NCBI GenBank assembly: GCA_910584845.1 | Contig: CAJUDH010000002.1 | Span: 1 to 64,000, forward strand | Source of the DNA: an uncultured Lachnospiraceae bacterium | GTDB taxonomy: Bacteria; Bacillota; Clostridia; Lachnospirales; Lachnospiraceae | DNA length: 64,000 bases | Reading direction: 5' to 3' | In this document: piece after piece, positions 60,177 to 64,000 of the stretch | Layout of the letters: each line of letters opens with the position of its first letter | Position numbering within the stretch: the stretch's first letter is position 1 | Made by a program: the position numbers and the translations under genes | Notes under the pieces: generated by a model | Databases searched by the model: none | Told to the model about the DNA's origin: nothing | What the model saw: the letters and a program-made list of their open reading frames with translations, nothing else

Positions 60177-60203
60177 GCACAAAATGGTACAATTAATTTG
60201 TGC
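60177..60203. promoter_or_regulatory. Operator-like dyad between lacZ and its AraC-type regulator
   Basis: GCACAAA (60177-60183) and TTTGTGC (60197-60203) form a perfect 7-bp dyad with a 13-bp spacer in the divergent intergenic region, and a related TGTGC occurs again about 15 bp to the right. Likely a binding site for the AraC-type regulator next to it. Confidence 0.55.
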
Positions 60204-60270
60204 TATTTTGTTGTATCCTGTGCATTTTTACTTCCCGCCTTTGTAAACCACTTGAAAAGGAGCGATACGC

Positions 60271-61128
60271 ATGTATATTAACTGTGCCTATTGGAACAAC
60301 ACCCGGCAAGATTTTAAAAATAAAAAAAAGCCCTTGTTCGTCGGAAGCTGCGGAACCTACCGCCTGCTTACCAGGCCCCTCCTGCCCACCCACAGGCCCC
60401 GGGGAAGGCTGGATTTCCAGCTTTTATATATTGCTGCCGGAAAGGCCCATTTCTTTTTTCAAGGAGTGGAACAAATTGTGCCAGCCGGCAATATGGTGAT
60501 ATACCGGCCAAAAGAAGAACAGAAGTACCGCTATTATGGCTCCGACCAGACTGAGGTATTCTGGGTCCACTTTACGGGAAACAACGTAAAAAACATTATG
60601 CGCCAATATGGCATTGCCGATTCTGCCCATGTGATTTATACGGGGACTTCCCTGGAATACAAACGGATATTCACACGGATGATTGAAGAATTGCAAATGT
60701 GCAAAGAAAATTATGAAGAGCTATTAGTATTGTTGCTCCGCCAGCTTTTTATCTTGATCCAGAGGCGGATCCTCTCCCCTCCAAAAACCACAAACAATTT
60801 CTGGGAGTCGGAAATCGAACTGGCCACAACATACTTCCATGAACACTACCATACCGCCATCAGCATCGAAAGCTATGCCTCCTCCCGGGGTATGAGCACC
60901 AGCTGGTTTATCCGGGGGTTCAAAGAATATACCGGGGCCACCCCTATGCAGTATATCCTGTCCATCCGCATTACCAGCGCCCAAAGCCTCCTGGAGACCA
61001 CGGAATATAGCGTGGCAGAAATCAGCCAAATTGTAGGCTATGAAAACCCCCTGTACTTCAGCCGCATATTTAAAAAGCAAAGCGGCCTTTCCCCTTCGGA
61101 ATATAGAAAACAAGTATGGAGCAAGTAG
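60271..61128 (+). CDS. AraC-family transcriptional regulator of the lactose-type operon
   Basis: A 285-residue regulator with an N-terminal cupin sensor domain (RGRLDFQLLYIAAGKAHFFFQGVEQIVPAGNMVIYRP, VFWVHFTG) and a C-terminal AraC-type double helix-turn-helix: SIESYASSRGMSTSWFIRGFKEYTGATPMQYI and VAEISQIVGYENPLYFSRIFKKQSGLSPSEYR. It is divergent from lacZ with operator-like sequence between, so it likely activates lacZ and the permease in response to the sugar. GGAGCG precedes the ATG. The gene ends at a bidirectional terminator. Confidence 0.9.
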   Translation: MYINCAYWNNTRQDFKNKKKPLFVGSCGTYRLLTRPLLPTHRPRGRLDFQLLYIAAGKAHFFFQGVEQIVPAGNMVIYRPKEEQKYRYYGSDQTEVFWVHFTGNNVKNIMRQYGIADSAHVIYTGTSLEYKRIFTRMIEELQMCKENYEELLVLLLRQLFILIQRRILSPPKTTNNFWESEIELATTYFHEHYHTAISIESYASSRGMSTSWFIRGFKEYTGATPMQYILSIRITSAQSLLETTEYSVAEISQIVGYENPLYFSRIFKKQSGLSPSEYRKQVWSK

Positions 61129-61182
61129 CCCCTCCCAGCCTGGATGGCTTTTTGCCCTATAGGGCGCACTTTTCAATACAAC

Positions 61183-61210
61183 AAAAAAAGGGCCTTTCAC
61201 AGCCCTTTTT
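61183..61210. terminator. Bidirectional terminator between araC-type and degV-type genes
   Basis: AAAAAAAGGGC-ctttcaca-GCCCTTTTT lies between two convergent genes, with an A run on one side and a T run on the other. Confidence 0.82.
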
Positions 61211-61248
61211 CAACCTGCCCTGCCACATTTTACATTTGGCCCCTTCCA

Positions 61249-62133
61249 CTACCCGCAGGGCCGCCGGGGACGGCAGGAACATCCGATACCCAGCCCTCCG
61301 AAGCCGATATGGCAGGATACACCCATGGAAAGGTCGTCGCACATCACATCCATCCCCGGAAAAGCGTCCCTGATTTCCCCGGCCCACTCCCTGGCATCTT
61401 CCGCAAGGGAACTGGAGGCTGCCAAAAGGTAAACCTCCCCCCGCTCATACCACTTGCGGAACCGGGTTTCCAAATCTTGGCGCATGGCGTCCAGCATAGC
61501 CTTTTTCATCTTCGCCACCCCACGGCATTTCCGGAAAATGTCCAGGGTACCCACGTCAAACCGCAGCACCGGCTTTATGTTTAGCAAAGTGCCCAGCACG
61601 GCTACCGCCGGGCTGATCCGCCCTCCTTGTTTCAAATGCTCCAAAGTCTGCACCCCGACGTATATCACCATCTTGTCCCTGGCTTCCTCTAAGGCCTTTC
61701 GGACCTCTTGCGCCGGATAGCCTTCCCCAATAAGCTCTAACGCGTCCAACACCATGCGGTGCAGGGGGGTGGACACCCGGCCGCTGTCAACCACCAGCAC
61801 GCGGCCTACATATGGCTCCTCCCGTGCCATGGCGGATGCCGTGGCATAAGAGCCGCTAAGGCCGCTGCTGATGGGGATATACAGCACTTTCTCGTATTCT
61901 TGCAAAGCCTCGTCCCACATTTTCATCACTTCTGCCGGGATCGGCTGGGACGTGGCAACCGTCAGCCCGGAATCCAATTTTCTAAAAAACTCCTCCCGGG
62001 ACAAAGAAACGTCTTCATAAAAGCATTCCTCTCCAATATAAAAAGGCATGGGAAGAACCCGGATCCCCAGTTTCCCTGCCTGTTCCTGGCTTATGCCGCT
62101 ATGGCTGTCCGTTATAATTCCGATTTGCTGCAT
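61249..62133 (-). CDS. DegV/FakB-family fatty-acid-binding protein
   Basis: A 294-residue DegV protein. The signature IGIITDSHSGI near the N-terminus, ATSQPIPAEVMKMWDEALQ, the ISSGLSGSYATA loop that binds the fatty-acid carboxylate, and the C-terminal domain AVLGTLLNIKPVLRFDVGTL are all present. FakB proteins present fatty acids to the kinase FakA, which is not here. The protein ends in a Cys-rich GIGCSCRPRRPCG tail, unusual for the family. Start at MQQIGIITD behind AAAGGATG; an 8-codon upstream extension is possible. It converges on the AraC-type gene. Confidence 0.9.
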   Translation of the reverse strand: MQQIGIITDSHSGISQEQAGKLGIRVLPMPFYIGEECFYEDVSLSREEFFRKLDSGLTVATSQPIPAEVMKMWDEALQEYEKVLYIPISSGLSGSYATASAMAREEPYVGRVLVVDSGRVSTPLHRMVLDALELIGEGYPAQEVRKALEEARDKMVIYVGVQTLEHLKQGGRISPAVAVLGTLLNIKPVLRFDVGTLDIFRKCRGVAKMKKAMLDAMRQDLETRFRKWYERGEVYLLAASSSLAEDAREWAGEIRDAFPGMDVMCDDLSMGVSCHIGFGGLGIGCSCRPRRPCG

Positions 62134-62227
62134 TTCGGGTCCACATCCTTTATCCATATTTGGCCTTACCGTTTGCTGTCCGAACGGTTGCCATCCACTG
62201 CTTATAAAACATTATAAATCAGCCGGA

Positions 62228-62271
62228 TAAAATATGCAAGCCCCGGCCTTCCGATCCGGGAAAGCCGGGGC
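62228..62271 (-). terminator. Terminator of the uxuB-type gene
   Basis: On the minus strand GCCCCGGC and GGCCGGGGC form a GC-rich stem, followed by TTGCATATTTT, 40 bp beyond the stop codon. Confidence 0.7.
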
Positions 62272-62311
62272 AACTTGCTTTTTCATGCCTTGACGACAGA
62301 ATATAATGGTT

Positions 62312-63925
62312 TTATGCCGTTATATATTTTTTCAGCACGGCCCGCACCGCGCCGGGACCGGCGATCTCTTCCAGGAACATATCCTCTATCATCCCGCCTA
62401 TGCCGGCTTGGTACAAATCAATGCCAAAGATGTTGGCGTTGGAAAGGATTTCTTTCAGCTGCCCCTGGTAGGTTTCTGGCTTGCCTACCTGGATACCGGC
62501 CAGCTTCCCGGTCAGCTCCGGAACCATGGGATCCGGAGAAAGCTCAAACGGCTCGCCTTTGTCATCCACAGCCAACAGGTATCTGCACCACCCGGCAATC
62601 GCCAAGGGGATTGCTTTCAGCTTCTTGGCATCACCGTACTTCTCCACATAAGCTTTGATCGTCTCGCCATAACGGATACCTACTTTCTGGGATGTATCCG
62701 TAGCGATACGCTGTGGGGCGTCCGGCATAAAGGGGTTGGGGATCCTCACCTGGATAACCTCGTCAACAAAGTCCTGAGGCGAAAGGATACCCGGGTCCGT
62801 CACCACCGGCATCCCCTCTACCGGCCCGATCTCGTGGACCAGCTGCTTAAGCTCCGGGTCTTTCATCTCGTCGGCAATCAGGGTATAGCCCAAAACGCAG
62901 CCATATACGGCCAGGGCCGTGTGCAGGGGGTTCAGGCAGGTAGTAACCTTCATACGTTCTACTTTATTGACCGTATCCCGGTCCGTCATATAAACCCCTG
63001 CTTTCTCCAGGGGCGGCCGGCCGTTGGGGAACTTGTCTTCAATCACCAGGTACTGGGGGCCTTCTGCATTTACAAAAGGAGCGATGTAAGTTTTCTTGGA
63101 AGTAACTACCGGATCCATGCCCTCCACGCCCAGGTTTTTCAGTTCCGCGCATACGGAATCCGCCGGCCTTGGAGTAATCTTGTCGATCATGGACCAAGGG
63201 AACGATACCAGGCTTTCGTCGTTCAGGTAGGCAAGGAAGCCCTCGTCCACATAACCTTTTTTCTCCCATTCTTTTGCCATGGTGATAATGGAGCCCTGAA
63301 GCTTTTCCCCGTTGTGGGAGCAGTTGTCCATGGATACCACCGCCAGCGGCAATTTACCGGCCCGGTAACGCTCCAGCAAAAGGGCGCAGACCACTGCCAT
63401 AGCAGAAACGGCTTTGGCCGGGCCGTTATCAATATCGGCCTGGATAAAGGGGAAGAAGGCGCCGTCAGGGCCGCTTAACGCATACCCCTTTTCCGTGATG
63501 GTAAACGAAATCATCTGAAGCCCCGGATTGACAAAAATTTCTTTCAGGCGGTCCCACTGGGACGGGTCTCCGGAAATAGCCTTGATGGCTTCCGTCAGTG
63601 AGCCAATCACCTGCTTCTCGGTGGAAGCATCGGCTTTCAAAGTAACGGCAAGCACCAAGTTGTCATACGGGTTATATATTTTATCAATCACATCGAAATC
63701 AAAGGTTTCCACACAGGTTAAGCCTTTTTCCATGTCCCCCTGGCCGATAAGCCTATCCGCCAGGCCGCCAATAAAGATGCGGAAAATATTCCCCGCCCCA
63801 AAGTGCACCCAAATAGGGGCTTCTTTCGTATCCGCAACCATTTTTTCCACGTCATAGGACGGGAGGGCGATGCCTGCTTCCTTCCAGGCCGCCGCCTCTT
63901 TCAATCCATTCAAATTCAGTTTCAT
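62312..63925 (-). CDS. uxuB: Mannitol dehydrogenase-family oxidoreductase (fructuronate reductase, UxuB-like)
   Basis: A 537-residue NAD-dependent polyol/hexonate dehydrogenase, the long UxuB-type variant. The N-terminal nucleotide-binding part carries WVHFGAGNIFRIFIGGLADRL and later the catalytic segment SMDNCSHNGEKL plus FVNAEGPQYLVIEDKFPNGRPPLEKAGV. VERMKVTTCLNPLHTALAVYGC contains the conserved Lys and Asn/His residues of the long-chain mannitol dehydrogenases. UxuB converts D-mannonate to D-fructuronate in hexuronate catabolism. No uxuA or uxaC is in the window; they may lie just upstream, beyond the right edge. GGAGG precedes the chosen ATG. Confidence 0.88.
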   Translation of the reverse strand: MKLNLNGLKEAAAWKEAGIALPSYDVEKMVADTKEAPIWVHFGAGNIFRIFIGGLADRLIGQGDMEKGLTCVETFDFDVIDKIYNPYDNLVLAVTLKADASTEKQVIGSLTEAIKAISGDPSQWDRLKEIFVNPGLQMISFTITEKGYALSGPDGAFFPFIQADIDNGPAKAVSAMAVVCALLLERYRAGKLPLAVVSMDNCSHNGEKLQGSIITMAKEWEKKGYVDEGFLAYLNDESLVSFPWSMIDKITPRPADSVCAELKNLGVEGMDPVVTSKKTYIAPFVNAEGPQYLVIEDKFPNGRPPLEKAGVYMTDRDTVNKVERMKVTTCLNPLHTALAVYGCVLGYTLIADEMKDPELKQLVHEIGPVEGMPVVTDPGILSPQDFVDEVIQVRIPNPFMPDAPQRIATDTSQKVGIRYGETIKAYVEKYGDAKKLKAIPLAIAGWCRYLLAVDDKGEPFELSPDPMVPELTGKLAGIQVGKPETYQGQLKEILSNANIFGIDLYQAGIGGMIEDMFLEEIAGPGAVRAVLKKYITA

Positions 63926-64000
63926 GTTTTCCTCCAATCCGTGCGCGTTTCACAGCACATATAGGTATGGGTGAACGGTCCTTTCACCCTTTCCTCCAAT
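63926..64000 (-). other. Upstream end of the window, leader of the uxuB-type gene
   Basis: ATTGGAGGAAA occurs twice on the minus strand (the ribosome binding site at about 63930-63943 and a copy at the window edge). GGTGAAAGG/CCGTTCACC forms a weak stem. Any upstream gene is outside the window. Confidence 0.35.

Noticed and set aside
1..64000. CRISPR arrays, tRNA or rRNA genes, prophage or intact IS transposase genes
   Set aside because: I looked for regularly spaced repeats, tRNA-like TTCGA loops with CCA ends and transposase DDE motifs and found none; only small inverted repeats are present.

Overview
The window looks like a chromosomal stretch of a spore-forming, anaerobic, gut-type Firmicute, most likely a Lachnospiraceae (Clostridium cluster XIVa) member. 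The evidence is moderate-to-high GC with AGGAGG-type ribosome binding sites, MecA, CwlD, a LysM-GH18 spore-type lysin, a T-box leader, pyruvate formate-lyase, rubrerythrin with PerR, and DUF134/NifX and TSCPD proteins. I see no rRNA, tRNA, CRISPR array, phage module or intact IS element. Assignments rest on reading motifs by eye; no database search was run.

0-7 kb: housekeeping and anaerobic metabolism. Low-molecular-weight phosphatase, pyridoxamine kinase, a glutamine-amidotransferase-type hydrolase, a 2[4Fe-4S] ferredoxin, and a pyruvate formate-lyase operon in which the enzyme is split into a catalytic subunit and a separate 81-residue glycyl-radical subunit, followed by its activase. DUF1858 and MecA follow. 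7.2-8.6 kb holds no gene I can support.

8.6-19 kb: cell-envelope and signalling genes. A membrane-anchored GH18 protein, a lipoprotein metallophosphoesterase, CwlD amidase, a hybrid histidine kinase with two receiver domains, TSCPD, a LysM-GH18 lysin, and an AT-richer pair (lipoprotein plus membrane protein).

19-27.3 kb: accessory region, nearly all on the minus strand. MmcQ/YjbR, a class-I amidotransferase homologue that has lost its whole catalytic triad, DUF4253 (with an in-frame stop near its likely original start), DUF2200, DUF1905, then a gene graveyard (kinase, AraC and C45-acyltransferase remnants), a PerR-rubrerythrin pair with Per-box-like sites, DUF4303 and two other small proteins that could be immunity-type, and a frameshifted relic.

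27.3-40 kb: RNA and information genes (RlmD with a long basic tail, prolyl-tRNA deacylase, topoisomerase III, leucyl/phenylalanyl-tRNA-protein transferase), an orphan DapB-like dehydrogenase, MerR and AraC regulators, a MATE exporter and a DUF134-NifX fusion.

40-49.4 kb: transport and sugar catabolism. A T-box riboswitch sits directly upstream of a three-gene TRAP transporter, an unusual pairing. On the opposite strand is a fruK-sorE-deoR-mtlA operon with a clear promoter ringed by repeated operator sequences. A DsbA-family gene next to it is frameshifted in a T6 run.

49.4-64 kb: a cell-wall-binding repeat protein; a cadC-HMA-ATPase metal-export operon with the HMA domain as a separate gene; a second MATE exporter; a 126-bp nested inverted repeat; a lactose-type operon (GPH permease, GH2 beta-galactosidase, divergent AraC activator); DegV; and a UxuB-type fructuronate reductase at the right edge.
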